Source of the DNA: an uncultured Niabella sp.
GTDB lineage: Bacteria > Bacteroidota > Bacteroidia > Chitinophagales > Chitinophagaceae
Length of the DNA stretch: 40,886 nt
Reading direction: 5' to 3'
NCBI GenBank assembly: GCA_934486785.1
Contig: CAKSQK010000011.1
Span: forward strand, 1-40,886
This document shows positions 22,441 through 32,030 of this stretch, piece after piece (position 1 is the first letter of the stretch; each line of letters opens with the position of its first letter). A program made the position numbers and the translations under genes. The notes beneath the pieces are model-generated. The model was not told the DNA's origin, did no database searches, and was given only the letters and a program-made list of their open reading frames with translations.

Positions 22441-23847
22441 CTATTCTATTCTTAATTCAAACTCTGTCATCCAGTTTGGCTTCACATTCAAATTTCGTTT
22501 GGTGATGATCGTTACCATTTCGGGCTGTCTTTTCTCTTCAAAAAACTCTCCGGGATCCCATTTGCCATTTTTATTACGATCGTGGAGTATTTGCATTTCA
22601 TAGTCGCCGGGGTTAATAAGCGCCAGTTCCAGCACATTGTTACGCAGCGGGAAAGAATATTTTAATTGCCCGCTCTGCATCAGCAGCAGTACAGGATTGA
22701 TACTCATATCCAGATCCAGGAATGTAAGCTTTACCTGCCCGTACTCGTTTTTTGCTTTGGTGGTAAATTCTATGGTGTCTTTTTTTAACAGCTGCCTGTC
22801 AAGGCTATCTGTAGCAAAATCTTTTTCAAGAATAAGATTATATTTTTTCGATTCCTGCCAGGGCATATTCATCGTCATAATATGCCGCGTACTATCTAAT
22901 GTAAAACGGTGCCCCGTGGCTGGTGTAAAAGTAGTATCGGTGCTAAGTTGCATTTTAGCAGGCTCAAAGTCTCGTAGCGGCACGGCAAATGTCATTACAA
23001 AAGCCTGTAGCAGGTCCTGCTTTTCACCCTCAAGGTTGGTGGTAAATTTCAGGCGCCTGTCTTCATCCTCTTCCTGCGAGCCCTGGCCTTCGTCTAATAC
23101 TTCTTCTTCGTAAGCGTATAGCCTTACCGGTTCGGGTTGTATATCGCTTCTTATAACAATAGCGCTATCTGCAAAGGCAAATGTTTGTGTTTTATCCATG
23201 TACTTATAGCTGCTGCTTTCATCTTTTAAAGCGTATAGCCGGTAGGTACCGGGGGCCAGGTACCTGAAGAGGAATGTACCTGTTGTATCGAGCTTGGCAA
23301 TATAGCGCGGGCGGTCTTTTATTACCGCGCTGTCATCAAGGTTTTTGTGCAGCATTACTGTAAGCGTGGAGTCTACCTTACCAGTGCGCGCCATTTTTAC
23401 ATTACCACTCAGTTGCAACGTATCAAAATAATTTCCGGTAGAAACCACGTACAACAGGTCTTTCGCTTTATTGCCTTCGTTCACATCCTTTATTGCATTT
23501 CTAAAATTCAGCACATAGGTTGTGTTTTCTTCAAGCGTGTCTTTCAGGTTTATGGTTACGGTTTTAAGCTTGCGGCGAACATCAGGAAACCTTGCAGGCA
23601 ACGGGGAAATGATAAGATTTTCAAACGGGTTTTCAAGTTCCACGTATTCATCAAACTCAACTGTAATTCTTTTAGAATTAAAATTAGTTGTTTCGTTGGG
23701 AGGGTCTACATGCACAATTACCGGCGCTATACTATCACGCGGCCCGCCCGATGGTGGCACCACGCTGGCACAACCACCGCCCGAAAAAAGAGCAAATGCC
23801 ACTGTAGCCATTACCAAAACTGTTGCAAGAAAACTTTTCATTCGCAT
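22441..23847 (-). CDS. Ig-like (Big_5) domain lipoprotein
   Basis: 468 residues from the ATG at 23847 (23841 is also possible); the frame extends further upstream but without signal-peptide character. A signal peptide leads to FSGGGC|ASVVPPSGGPRD, the start typical of this Bacteroidota lipoprotein group (C followed by 'PSGGPRD...P'). IAPVIVHVDPPNETTNFNSKRITVEFDEYVEL is the Ig-like Big_5 domain. Further sandwiches follow, among them TGTFLFRYLAPGTYRLYALKDESS, which resembles a carboxypeptidase-regulatory-like strand set, and a closing ALINPGDYEMQILHDRNKNGKWDPGEF, which has a calcium-loop look (D-N-N-D-G pattern). It is probably exposed on the outer membrane and structural; the partner is unknown. 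Confidence 0.82.
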   Translation of the reverse strand: MRMKSFLATVLVMATVAFALFSGGGCASVVPPSGGPRDSIAPVIVHVDPPNETTNFNSKRITVEFDEYVELENPFENLIISPLPARFPDVRRKLKTVTINLKDTLEENTTYVLNFRNAIKDVNEGNKAKDLLYVVSTGNYFDTLQLSGNVKMARTGKVDSTLTVMLHKNLDDSAVIKDRPRYIAKLDTTGTFLFRYLAPGTYRLYALKDESSSYKYMDKTQTFAFADSAIVIRSDIQPEPVRLYAYEEEVLDEGQGSQEEDEDRRLKFTTNLEGEKQDLLQAFVMTFAVPLRDFEPAKMQLSTDTTFTPATGHRFTLDSTRHIMTMNMPWQESKKYNLILEKDFATDSLDRQLLKKDTIEFTTKAKNEYGQVKLTFLDLDMSINPVLLLMQSGQLKYSFPLRNNVLELALINPGDYEMQILHDRNKNGKWDPGEFFEEKRQPEMVTIITKRNLNVKPNWMTEFELRIE

Positions 23848-24041
23848 ACGAAGTGCAAACATAAATCTTTTAGCAATATTGTAATAATTCAATACCACGG
23901 TGCACGGGAATATTAACAAATCTGATGAAGCAATGACGGCCGCCATTTTTATGCAGGTGATTTTACATAACAAATGTTTTCTGTTTCTATGAAATGGTTA
24001 TTTCATGACAATTAAAATTCGCAAATGGAAAACAAAACCGT

Positions 24042-24049
24042 TAAATTTG
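24042..24049 (+). promoter_or_regulatory. hemJ promoter -7 element (TAAATTTG)
   Basis: Exact TAnnTTTG match about 65 bases upstream of the hemJ start. Confidence 0.4.
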
Positions 24050-24114
24050 GCGTCGGCAGTTTTATAGTGAATTGAAGCTGTAATTTTTAAGCAGATACAT
24101 TAAAAAGAACGAAA

Positions 24115-24672
24115 TTGACTTATTTATACTTAAAAGCAATTCACATCATTTTTGTGGTAACGTGGTTTGCCGGGCTGTTTTACATGCCCAGGCTTTTTAT
24201 TTATAATGTAGAAGCTAACGATAAGCCGGCTGAAGCAAAAGCTGCCCTGCAAGGCCAGTTCGCTGTTATGATGAAGCGGTTGTGGTATGGTATTACCTGG
24301 CCCTCGGCTATTATTACGCTTATAATGGGCGTGTGGGTTTTGATCTACAACAAATGGTACCTGCTCGTTTTTCAAAAAGCGGGATTATGGCTTTTGCTAA
24401 AACTAATATTGGTGATTTTTTTGTACCTGTATCATTACTCGCTGCAGGTTATATTAAACCAGCAACTGAAGGGTGTTTTCAAATACTCGTCAGACCAGCT
24501 AAGAATGTATAACGAACTCGCCACTATTTTTCTCATCACTATTGTCATCCTGGCCGAAGTTCAAAGCGGGATGAGCTTTGTGTGGGGCATCATTGGCACA
24601 GTAGGCCTGATAGCCATCCTGCTGCTGGCGATAAAAATCTACAAGCGCATCCGTAATTCTTCCCCGAAATAA
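24115..24672 (+). CDS. hemJ: HemJ-type protoporphyrinogen IX oxidase (UPF0093/CopD family)
   Basis: 185 residues with five membrane helices. HemJ oxidises protoporphyrinogen IX to protoporphyrin IX in haem synthesis in bacteria that lack HemG and HemY. The N-terminus YLYLKAIHIIFVVTWFAGLFYMPRLFIYNVEA is the family hallmark, with the conserved H10 as probable haem ligand. The third region KAGLWLLLKLILVIFLYLYHYSLQ includes a conserved lysine and H. The start is a TTG: the frame is closed at 24088 and has no ATG in between. Whether other haem genes are near is not known from this window. CopD-like copper transport is a less likely reading. Confidence 0.88.
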   Translation: MTYLYLKAIHIIFVVTWFAGLFYMPRLFIYNVEANDKPAEAKAALQGQFAVMMKRLWYGITWPSAIITLIMGVWVLIYNKWYLLVFQKAGLWLLLKLILVIFLYLYHYSLQVILNQQLKGVFKYSSDQLRMYNELATIFLITIVILAEVQSGMSFVWGIIGTVGLIAILLLAIKIYKRIRNSSPK

Positions 24673-24742
24673 TGGCTTAGTTTTTGCTTTAAAGAAATCT
24701 CATATATTAAAATAACTGTTTTGTAGTTGTTTCCGGAGTATA

Positions 24743-26971
24743 ATGAAGAATTACCTTTTAACAATTGATTCTCAAAATCTTAAAATGCTATTTGGGCAGG
24801 CTCCTGTGGCACTGGGCATGCTAAGGGGAGAAGATTTTATAATAGATGCCGCTAATGACCAAATTTTAGCGCTTTGGCAGCGCGATGCTTCTATTATAGG
24901 GATGAAACTGTTAGACGCGTTACCCGAACTTGAGGGACAAAAATTTCCTGCATTGCTGCGCCAGGTTTTTACAACCGGCATTCCTTATAATGGTACTGGC
25001 GAGTTAGCCGTGCTTGATGGAGTTGAAAGCTATTTCGATTTTATTTATGCGCCTATTTATGAAGGCGATGAAATATTTGGCGTGAGTGTAGTTGCCACCG
25101 ATGTAACCGAAAGGGTGATCTCGCAGCAAAAACTAAAAGAAAGCGAATCGCTTTACCGCGACCTGATATTGAATGCAGATGTATCTACAGCCATTTACAT
25201 GGGGGAAGATTTAATCATAGCCCTTGCAAATGACCAAATGCTGAAAACAACATGGGGCAGGGATGAATCTATCATTGGTAAAAAGCTGGAAGAGGCTATT
25301 CCCGAACTGGAAGGCCAGCCATTTATAGAACTGCTGCGAAACGTGCTACGCACGGGCGAAACTTATTTTGGAAAAGATGATAAGGTAGATTTTATAATGA
25401 ATGGCGAAAAGAAAACCTTTTATTATAACTTTTCTTACAAGCCACTAAGAAAACCCAATGGTGAAATTTACGGTATCTTAAATATGGCGGTAGATGTAAC
25501 CGACCAGGTATTGGCAAAAAAGAAGGCGGAGGAAAGCCAGGCATTGCTGAATAATTTTATTCAAAATGCGCCAATGTCTGTAAGCATTATGCAGGGGCCG
25601 GATTTTATTAATACCGTTTCAAATGCAAAAACCACAGAACTGTGGGGCGGCCAACGCGAGCGTCTTGGAAAAAAACTGGTTGATGCCTATCCCTACCTTG
25701 CCGGTAGTGAAACGCTTAAAAATGTACAAAGAGCTTACGATACAGGGCGGCAAATTGAGGTAAAAGACCAGGAGGTTGAAAACAGCGATGGCTCCGTTAA
25801 ATACATCAACTATATTTTAAAACCAATTACCGGCCTTGATGGTATTACTGAGTACATTATTTCAGTGGGTTTTGATGTAACAGAGGATGTATTGAACAGG
25901 CAAAGGCTTCACGCCAGTGAGCTGCAGTTTCGTAACCTGGCTAACTCTATACCGCAACTGGTGTGGAAGGCAGATGCCGAGGGTAATGTAAACTATTACA
26001 ACGATAAATGGTATGAGTACACTGGTTTTAAACGTGGTGATGTGGGTGATAATAGCTGGAAAGATATATTAAGGCCGGGTGAATACGAAATAGTGCGCGA
26101 CATATGGCAGGAGAGTGTGCGCACCGGGAATGATTACCAAATTGAATACGAGTTTCTTGATAAAGACAATCCCGGCCAATACCGTTGGTTTTTAGGGCAG
26201 GCAATAGCTGTAAGAAACGAAAACAATGAGATGGTGGAGTGGATAGGCACCTGTACCGATATTCATGAAATAAAGATGCTGCAGGGCCAAAAGGACATCT
26301 TTTTGGGTATAGCCAGCCACGAGTTAAAAACACCGCTTACCAGCCTTAAACTTTACTCCCAGGTATTGGAAAGAAGCCTTAATAAAGCAGGCGATGATAA
26401 AAATGCAGGGCTGGCTGTGAAAATGGATGAACAGGTAAATAAATTGAGTTCTCTTATTTCAGACTTGTTGGATGTGACTAAAATTCAAAACGGGCGCATG
26501 CAATTTAACGAGGAAGAATTTGACTTTAATAACCTTGTAAAAGATGTGGTTCATGAAATACAGGTAACCACCAGCCATAAAATTTTACTCGAAACAGAGG
26601 ATGTGGGTACTGTGTTTGGCGATAAAGGCCGCATAGCGCAGGTAATTACTAATTTAATTAATAACGGTATAAAATATTCACCTGACGCTGACAGGGTGAT
26701 CGTTGCCACTAAGCTGGTTGATGGCAATGTAACCTTAAGCGTGCAGGATTTTGGTATTGGGCTTGATGAAGATAAGCAGGACAAAGTATTTGAACAATAC
26801 TACAGGGTAAGCGGTGGCGAAGAGCATACTTTCCCCGGCCTTGGGTTAGGCCTTTATATTTCATCTGAAATTATTAAGCGCACCGGTGGCCGCATTTGGG
26901 TGAATAGCACACTGCGAAAAGGTTCTACTTTTTGCTTTGAAATACCAAAGTACAAAAACGGGGAAGAATAA
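24743..26971 (+). CDS. Multi-PAS sensor histidine kinase
   Basis: 742 residues, without a signal peptide or membrane helix, so cytoplasmic. Three PAS domains (about 10-130, 135-260, 270-390) are related to one another, each with a 'P-x-L-E/A-G' and 'TG' pattern (for instance ALPELEGQKFPALLRQVFTTG and AIPELEGQPFIELLRNVLRTG), which points to tandem duplication. A fourth PAS (395-515, LRNLANSIPQLVWKADAEGNVNYYND) is of the PAS_3 type with a PAC. The HisKA helix has H526 in GIASHELKTPL. The ATP domain has N-box NLINNGIKYSP, DFGIGLDED and GLGLGLYIS. It overlaps the response-regulator gene by one base, so the two form a two-component pair. The signal is unknown. Confidence 0.93.
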   Translation: MKNYLLTIDSQNLKMLFGQAPVALGMLRGEDFIIDAANDQILALWQRDASIIGMKLLDALPELEGQKFPALLRQVFTTGIPYNGTGELAVLDGVESYFDFIYAPIYEGDEIFGVSVVATDVTERVISQQKLKESESLYRDLILNADVSTAIYMGEDLIIALANDQMLKTTWGRDESIIGKKLEEAIPELEGQPFIELLRNVLRTGETYFGKDDKVDFIMNGEKKTFYYNFSYKPLRKPNGEIYGILNMAVDVTDQVLAKKKAEESQALLNNFIQNAPMSVSIMQGPDFINTVSNAKTTELWGGQRERLGKKLVDAYPYLAGSETLKNVQRAYDTGRQIEVKDQEVENSDGSVKYINYILKPITGLDGITEYIISVGFDVTEDVLNRQRLHASELQFRNLANSIPQLVWKADAEGNVNYYNDKWYEYTGFKRGDVGDNSWKDILRPGEYEIVRDIWQESVRTGNDYQIEYEFLDKDNPGQYRWFLGQAIAVRNENNEMVEWIGTCTDIHEIKMLQGQKDIFLGIASHELKTPLTSLKLYSQVLERSLNKAGDDKNAGLAVKMDEQVNKLSSLISDLLDVTKIQNGRMQFNEEEFDFNNLVKDVVHEIQVTTSHKILLETEDVGTVFGDKGRIAQVITNLINNGIKYSPDADRVIVATKLVDGNVTLSVQDFGIGLDEDKQDKVFEQYYRVSGGEEHTFPGLGLGLYISSEIIKRTGGRIWVNSTLRKGSTFCFEIPKYKNGEE

Positions 26972-27327
26972 TGGGAAAGAAAATACTTATAATTGATGAT
27001 AATATCGCCATCATAGATGCAATATCACTCTTTTTAGATTTTGAAGGCTACGATGTTAGCACACTCTCTAAAGGGTCTGACGTATTTAAAGTTGATAAAA
27101 ATAATTACCCCGATCTTATATTGCTCGATATGTGGCTTTCCGGTGAAGACGGGCGGGATATTTGCCGGAGATTAAAATCAGAAGAAGCCACCCGGCATAT
27201 ACCAATCATTATGATGTCTGCAAGCCGCGGGCTTGAGGGCAGCACGATCGAAGCCGGCGCCGACGCGTTCATTTCAAAACCTTTTGATATGGATGTAATG
27301 CTTGCAAAAATTGCAGAACTGGTTTAG
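26971..27327 (+). CDS. Single-domain response regulator (REC)
   Basis: 118 residues, a receiver domain only. The acidic pocket is IIDDN at the N-terminus, and the phosphorylated aspartate is D53 in LILLDMW. The conserved lysine is K103 in ISKPFD, and the threonine position is filled by MMSAS. The start overlaps the kinase stop (TAATG). With no output domain, it must act by binding a protein, passing phosphate on, or affecting the kinase. The kinase lacks its own receiver. A stand-alone receiver after a kinase is common in this phylum. It is convergent with the MgtC gene, five bases apart. Confidence 0.93.
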   Translation: MGKKILIIDDNIAIIDAISLFLDFEGYDVSTLSKGSDVFKVDKNNYPDLILLDMWLSGEDGRDICRRLKSEEATRHIPIIMMSASRGLEGSTIEAGADAFISKPFDMDVMLAKIAELV

Positions 27328-27332
27328 CCCTT

Positions 27333-27989
27333 CTACATTTTAAAAGTAACCACCTTTTCATGTTCCAGCAGGAATAGTTCCAGGTCATCCAGTTTTTCTT
27401 TTGCAATATGTATGTCTGCTGTAACCAGCAGGTTATTATTATCTTTTTTTTCAGTTTTAGTAATGGAGTGATAATTCGCAAACTGGTCAATTTCGCTAAA
27501 TATTTCTTTTCGTTTTGATGAATGTGCGCCATCAATTTCAATCTCAAGGCTACGCGAAAAATAATTGGGTACCATGTACCTGCTTACAAGCTGAATGCCA
27601 TAAATTACAATAAGCGTTGCTACTAAAAATACAAGCGCTATGTAAAACTCCCCAAATCCAATTGCCATGCCAATGGCGGCGGCCACCCAAATAACGCCTG
27701 CGGTTGTAAGCCCGTAAATAGAAAATCCTTCTTTAAAAATTACGCCTGCGCCCAAAAAGCCAATACCGCTGATGATGCCGGCCGCGATGGCGAAATTATC
27801 GCCGGAGCCGCTGAAATTTTGGGAAAGGATGGCGAACAGCGCGGAGCCTACTGTAATGATGGTAATGGTTTTTAGCCCGGCAGACTTATCTTTCATCTCT
27901 CTCTCAAAACCAAGTACCAAACCTGCTGCCAAAGCAAAAAGCGCTTTCCAGATATCTGATTGCTGAAAAAATTCGTTTATCGTTTCCAT
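27333..27989 (-). CDS. MgtC/SapB family membrane protein
   Basis: 218 residues. The N-terminal five-helix region starts IWKALFALAAGLVLGFEREMKDKSAGLKTITIITVGSALF, the family signature being G-x-E-R-x-x-x-x-KxAGLKT. 'IISGIGFLGAGVIFKEGFSIYGLTTAGVIWVAAAIGMAIG' is the second conserved block. The C-terminal 75 residues are soluble with an ACT-like order. MgtC in enterobacteria is tied to magnesium limitation and modulation of ATP synthase; other members are magnesium-related transporters. The ATP synthase operon lies less than 1 kb away on the same strand, with a barrel gene between, which is probably chance. Confidence 0.9.
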   Translation of the reverse strand: METINEFFQQSDIWKALFALAAGLVLGFEREMKDKSAGLKTITIITVGSALFAILSQNFSGSGDNFAIAAGIISGIGFLGAGVIFKEGFSIYGLTTAGVIWVAAAIGMAIGFGEFYIALVFLVATLIVIYGIQLVSRYMVPNYFSRSLEIEIDGAHSSKRKEIFSEIDQFANYHSITKTEKKDNNNLLVTADIHIAKEKLDDLELFLLEHEKVVTFKM

Positions 27990-28061
27990 TTGCTATAGTT
28001 TAAAAGTTAAACCATAGCATTTATTATGCCTAAGTAACAAGGCAACATTTAATCTTGTCGA

Positions 28062-28631
28062 TCATTTCTTCAGCAGGTAGCTGAATGCAAATCCCAGCCG
28101 TGGTAAAAAATAAAAATCGCCGTTTGAGGGATTAGCGCCAACCCCACCTCCAACCTGCCATTCAAAATTAAAGTTACGCGAGAGGCTGCGTTGCATGCCC
28201 CAGGTAGGTATTAAAGAAAAGCTTACATGCTTCGCTTTCTCCACATCTTTACTGGCAGCTATATGGGGAAAATAGGTAGTAAAGTCGAGCGCGAAAAAGT
28301 TAGCAGCATTATTAAGCGTGTTTTTACCATCCTGCGCCCTTTTAACGATGTTGTAATAATTCCGGTACCCCGCTCCGGCGTAAGGTGCCAACGCGTAGTA
28401 CAAATAAGACCCTCCCGAACTCTTAGCACCAAAGGCAAACGCTGCACCAAGCCCGCCGTTCAACAAAAGAACACCCTTTTGCGAAACAGGCTTTTCCCAC
28501 TCAAGGCCTATTGGCGGCACTTTAAGTTTTATGAGTTCTTTTACGGTTGCGTTGTCGTTTGTTTGGGAAAAAGAATAAAATGTGCAGCAGACAAATAATG
28601 CTGTCAGGAAGCTGGCGTATTGTAGTTTCAT
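28062..28631 (-). CDS. Hypothetical outer membrane beta-barrel protein
   Basis: 189 residues from the ATG at 28631 (MKLQYASFLTALFVCCTFYSFSQ); a longer frame adds 15 residues without signal-peptide character. The signal peptide probably ends at SFS|Q. The mature part has Gly/aromatic strands, such as VLLLNGGLGAAFAFGAKSS, YYALAPYAGAGYRNYYNI and RNFNFEWQVGGGVGANP, and ends in GFAFSYLLKK. This resembles small outer membrane barrel proteins of about eight strands. No named family was recognised. A -7-like element (TACCTTAG, 28658-28651 minus) lies 20 bases upstream. Confidence 0.6.
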   Translation of the reverse strand: MKLQYASFLTALFVCCTFYSFSQTNDNATVKELIKLKVPPIGLEWEKPVSQKGVLLLNGGLGAAFAFGAKSSGGSYLYYALAPYAGAGYRNYYNIVKRAQDGKNTLNNAANFFALDFTTYFPHIAASKDVEKAKHVSFSLIPTWGMQRSLSRNFNFEWQVGGGVGANPSNGDFYFLPRLGFAFSYLLKK

Positions 28632-28710
28632 GGCATAAAGTTTTGTGTTGCTAAGGTACCACCTCATTCTGTACAATGAATTTGAATGGGTTGTATTGTT
28701 TTGTTAAAAC

Positions 28711-28737
28711 AAAAAACTCCCGGTTTTAACCGGGAGT
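28711..28737 (-). terminator. Terminator of the atpBEFH operon
   Basis: Arms ACTCCCGGTT (28716-28725) and AACCGGGAGT (28728-28737) pair exactly. On the minus strand six T follow. It lies 24 bases after the atpH stop and has no gene in between, so the operon ends at atpH. Confidence 0.88.
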
Positions 28738-28761
28738 CTTAAAATATAATAGTTTATAGAA

Positions 28762-29325
28762 TTATCTAACTTTAAAAATAAAATCGTTATTCTTAAATTG
28801 TTTTGCCAGTGTTTTTAAATCGTACACAATGCTCGCGTCTACCTGCTTATCTCCAAGCTCTAAAACAAAACCGCCGATTATCGAAGGATCTACTTTTTCA
28901 ACCAGTTCTATATTATTGAATCCCGACTCTTGTTTTACTTTGGCAATAATTGTATTCTTAATAGCGTCGCTTACAGGAACTGCAGTTGTTAATACAGCAG
29001 TATGTATGTTTTTATGTTGCTTGTATTGGTCTACAAATGCGGGTGCAATTTCGGGTAAAACAGCTTCCCTGTTTTTAGAGATCAATAAATCTACAAAACG
29101 TTGTGTAAGCGTGCTCACTTTGCCCTGCAGCACCGCGTTGATGGCTTTGGTCTTCAGTTCAGATTTTGTAATAGGGCTGCGCAACAGGTTCAGCAGGTCG
29201 CGGCTTTGCTTTGTGGCAGCCTGCAGCCACTGCATATCTGCAAATACCTGCTCAAGCTGGCCCTGTTCTACTGCAAGGTCTAATAATGCTTTTGCATACC
29301 TGGCTGCTAAACGTGGATTAGGCAT
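28762..29325 (-). CDS. atpH: ATP synthase F1 subunit delta
   Basis: 187 residues, the usual length. It joins F1 to the peripheral stalk. The N-terminus NPRLAARYAKALLDLAVEQGQLEQV is the standard A-x-RYAKAL start, and 'LLNLLRSPITKSELKTKAI' and 'VDPSIIGGFVLELGDKQVDASI' are the other conserved parts. It follows atpF by 77 bases and is the last gene of the operon. Confidence 0.95.
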   Translation of the reverse strand: MPNPRLAARYAKALLDLAVEQGQLEQVFADMQWLQAATKQSRDLLNLLRSPITKSELKTKAINAVLQGKVSTLTQRFVDLLISKNREAVLPEIAPAFVDQYKQHKNIHTAVLTTAVPVSDAIKNTIIAKVKQESGFNNIELVEKVDPSIIGGFVLELGDKQVDASIVYDLKTLAKQFKNNDFIFKVR

Positions 29326-29402
29326 ACTTTAATTTTCAGATTTTTTTTGATTTACGATTTCAGGTTTCAGACTACTACAAAGTCACTTTTCCGGGAAGCT
29401 GC

Positions 29403-29897
29403 CTAATTTAATTTCATGCCATCAATCAGTGAATTGATCTGCGCTTCCTGTTTTGCCTGGCTCGAAAGTTCGTGTTTTAATAATTTTTCACTTACATCAA
29501 CCACTAATTTACCCACCTCGTTCTTTACTTCTGTAAGTGCCGCCATTTTTTGCGCGTTGATGGCTAATTGCGCATCTGCAATTATCTTGCTCGCCTCTAC
29601 TTTTGCCTGGTCTTTAGCTTCGTTAATGATCTTGTCTTTGGTTTCGCGAGCCTCTTTCAGCATTTGCGATCTTTCTTCACGTGCTTTTGCCAGTAAAGCT
29701 TCGTTTTCACTTTGCAATTGCGCCATTTCAGCTTTTACTTTTTCGGCCTGGGCAATTGCGCCTTCAATATTTTGTTCGCGCTCGTTCAGCATTTTTAAAA
29801 TTGGCTTCCATGCAAATTTTCTTAAAATAAAAAGAAGCACTATAAATACGATCAGCGCCCATGCAAAATAACCGAGATCTGGTATGAGTAAATCCAT
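29403..29897 (-). CDS. atpF: ATP synthase F0 subunit b
   Basis: 164 residues. One N-terminal membrane helix (about 8-26, YFAWALIVFIVLLFILRKF) is followed by FAWKPILKMLNEREQNI, the usual membrane-proximal motif. The rest is a long right-handed-type coiled coil (AEKVKAEMAQLQSENEALLAK and on), which forms the peripheral stalk. The length and order are typical. It lies 128 bases after atpE. Confidence 0.95.
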   Translation of the reverse strand: MDLLIPDLGYFAWALIVFIVLLFILRKFAWKPILKMLNEREQNIEGAIAQAEKVKAEMAQLQSENEALLAKAREERSQMLKEARETKDKIINEAKDQAKVEASKIIADAQLAINAQKMAALTEVKNEVGKLVVDVSEKLLKHELSSQAKQEAQINSLIDGMKLN

Positions 29898-30025
29898 AAT
29901 TATTTACGGTTTAAATGATTGTGTTTTATATTTAAGCAATGCTACGCGCATTGCGGTAACTTTTTAAAAGTACTGTACCCGCCGCCCTTTGCTTTGGATA
30001 CAGTATTGTTTTTTTGTGATTGATC

Positions 30026-30313
<288 letters not shown>

Positions 30314-30345
30314 CTAAAATTTTTATTCCTTTTTCTCTTTACAAA

Positions 30346-31428
30346 TTAATGGGCATGATCATTTGCTTCCTCGTGATGATGATCGCCTATGGCGCCACCA
30401 ATAAACACTGCGGTAAGATTTGTAAAGATATATGCCTGGATGAACGCTACCAGTAGCTCAATTAAATAAATAAATACCGCGAATGCAACAGATACCGGCG
30501 AGAAAGCCCAACCGGCAACTTTGGTCATTTCGCCAAATATAAATATGAGGCTGATAAAGCTGAGGATAATAATGTGGCCGGCTGTCATGTTTGCAAACAA
30601 ACGCACGATGAGCGCGAAGGGCTTGGTGAACATGCTCAGCAGCTCTACGGGCATCATTAATAATTTTACAGGCACAGGCACACCGGGGAACCAAAATATG
30701 TGCTGCCAGTAATGCTTGTTGGTGCTGAAAAGGATTACAAAGAACGCGATGATACCCAGCATTGCAGTAAAAGCGATGTTGCCGCTCACGTTAGCAGCGC
30801 CGGGAATTAAACCAACAAGGTTATTAATTAATATAAAAAAGAATACAGTTAATAGATAAGGAAGGTACTTCGTGTATTTTGGCCCCAGGGCAGGTTTTGC
30901 AATATCGTCGCGCACGAAGGTTATAACAGGCTCAATTGCATTTTGCAGCCCTTTGGGTGCAGAGGTTACGCCCTGTCCGTTCTTATATTTTTTAACCATT
31001 GAGGTAAGAAGCCAGATAAGGAGTATAACCGCGAAGATCATTTGCACCACGTTTTTGGTCATGCTGAAATCGTACACCTTTACGCCCGGTTCTACAGGGA
31101 TTATTTTATTGTGCTCAAGCCTGTAGCCATTGTATTCGGCTTCGCCATGATGAAATTTAGAAGACATGAAAACATCCAGCCCTTTTTGAGGAGAGTACAG
31201 TATTACCGGCAGTGGAATGCTGGCGCTAAAAGTGGTGCCATCGCTTTTTTTAATATCAAAAAAGTGAAAGCTGTGCGCATCTGCAATGTGGTGCAAAATA
31301 GCAGAACCCGGATCGAATTTTTCGCCTTCGCCACCACCGGCGGCACGCGCATCTGAAGCGTTTACAAAAAGCATTAAAAAAAGGCTTAAAGCCGCTACTA
31401 TAAAGGATTTGAAGCTATTTACACCCAT
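30346..31428 (-). CDS. atpB: ATP synthase F0 subunit a
   Basis: 360 residues, about 90 more than the E. coli protein. Residues 1-29 form a signal peptide (VAALSLFLMLFVNASDARA), and a soluble N-terminal segment follows up to about residue 125; both are usual in Bacteroidota. The catalytic arginine is in RLFANMTAGH, in the fourth core helix. The C-terminal helix LIELLVAFIQAYIFTNLTAVFIG is standard, and the protein ends in a His-rich tail (HHHEEANDHAH). It is the first gene of the operon, with a promoter element 20 bases upstream. Confidence 0.95.
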   Translation of the reverse strand: MGVNSFKSFIVAALSLFLMLFVNASDARAAGGGEGEKFDPGSAILHHIADAHSFHFFDIKKSDGTTFSASIPLPVILYSPQKGLDVFMSSKFHHGEAEYNGYRLEHNKIIPVEPGVKVYDFSMTKNVVQMIFAVILLIWLLTSMVKKYKNGQGVTSAPKGLQNAIEPVITFVRDDIAKPALGPKYTKYLPYLLTVFFFILINNLVGLIPGAANVSGNIAFTAMLGIIAFFVILFSTNKHYWQHIFWFPGVPVPVKLLMMPVELLSMFTKPFALIVRLFANMTAGHIIILSFISLIFIFGEMTKVAGWAFSPVSVAFAVFIYLIELLVAFIQAYIFTNLTAVFIGGAIGDHHHEEANDHAH

Positions 31429-31447
31429 CTTAACCGGAAATTTGCGG

Positions 31448-31455
31448 CAAAGATA
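31448..31455 (-). promoter_or_regulatory. atp operon promoter -7 element (TATCTTTG on minus)
   Basis: Exact TAnnTTTG match on the minus strand, about 20 bases upstream of the atpB start. Confidence 0.55.
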
Positions 31456-31528
31456 AGGTTAGGCGGGTAATTTCGTGAATTTTGGAAAGGGGATTTTGAA
31501 GATATAATCTGGAATTCTGGTATGGGGG

Positions 31529-32017
31529 TTATAATTTACCCTGTTCCTTTAAAATAGATTTAATTTTTGTAAGATTTTCCACGTCAAGTTGGTCTTTAGG
31601 ACGGTCAACCGCTTTTTTATTGTCAATTAAATGATTTATGTGTAAAAACGGTACTTCGATACCATCAATATCAGCAATACCAGACAGTTTAAAGCATTGA
31701 TCAAAAGAAAAACCTTCCAGTCCTTTCATAGCTGTCATTAAGTCAAGCCGGTATCCATTATTCAGGTATAAATATGTCCACCCAGGCACAAATTGCATTG
31801 TTTCTATCATTGCATAATTTTCACCTGAATAATCCTCAAAAGCTTTGCGGAATGCAAGCCGGTTTTGTTTGGTATCCTTAAGCCAAACATCTATATCTTC
31901 CGTAAAACGTTGGTAACCATTAAAATTTGTAGCCACACCGCCTACCATTATATATTTAACCTTTCGCTTATTCATGCAGCCCCAAAAACTTAAAAGCTCA
32001 GAATTAAATATATCCAT
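31529..32017 (-). CDS. Nucleotidyltransferase (DUF6036/MNT-like)
   Basis: 162 residues. The active-site pattern of the polymerase-beta superfamily is present: VKYIMVGGVATNFNGYQRFTEDIDVWL, where GG begins the helix and the acids of D-I-D bind metal. A third acid is probably in YRLDLMTAM. The C-terminal part includes VPFLHINHLIDNKKAVDRPKDQLDVENL, the K-x-x-x-RPKDxxDVE end common in this group. Members are often antitoxins or toxins in two-gene modules. Here a 67-residue gene precedes it by 13 bases on the same strand, in line with such a module. The target is unknown. Confidence 0.85.
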   Translation of the reverse strand: MDIFNSELLSFWGCMNKRKVKYIMVGGVATNFNGYQRFTEDIDVWLKDTKQNRLAFRKAFEDYSGENYAMIETMQFVPGWTYLYLNNGYRLDLMTAMKGLEGFSFDQCFKLSGIADIDGIEVPFLHINHLIDNKKAVDRPKDQLDVENLTKIKSILKEQGKL

Positions 32018-32030
32018 ATTGCCAAATTTA

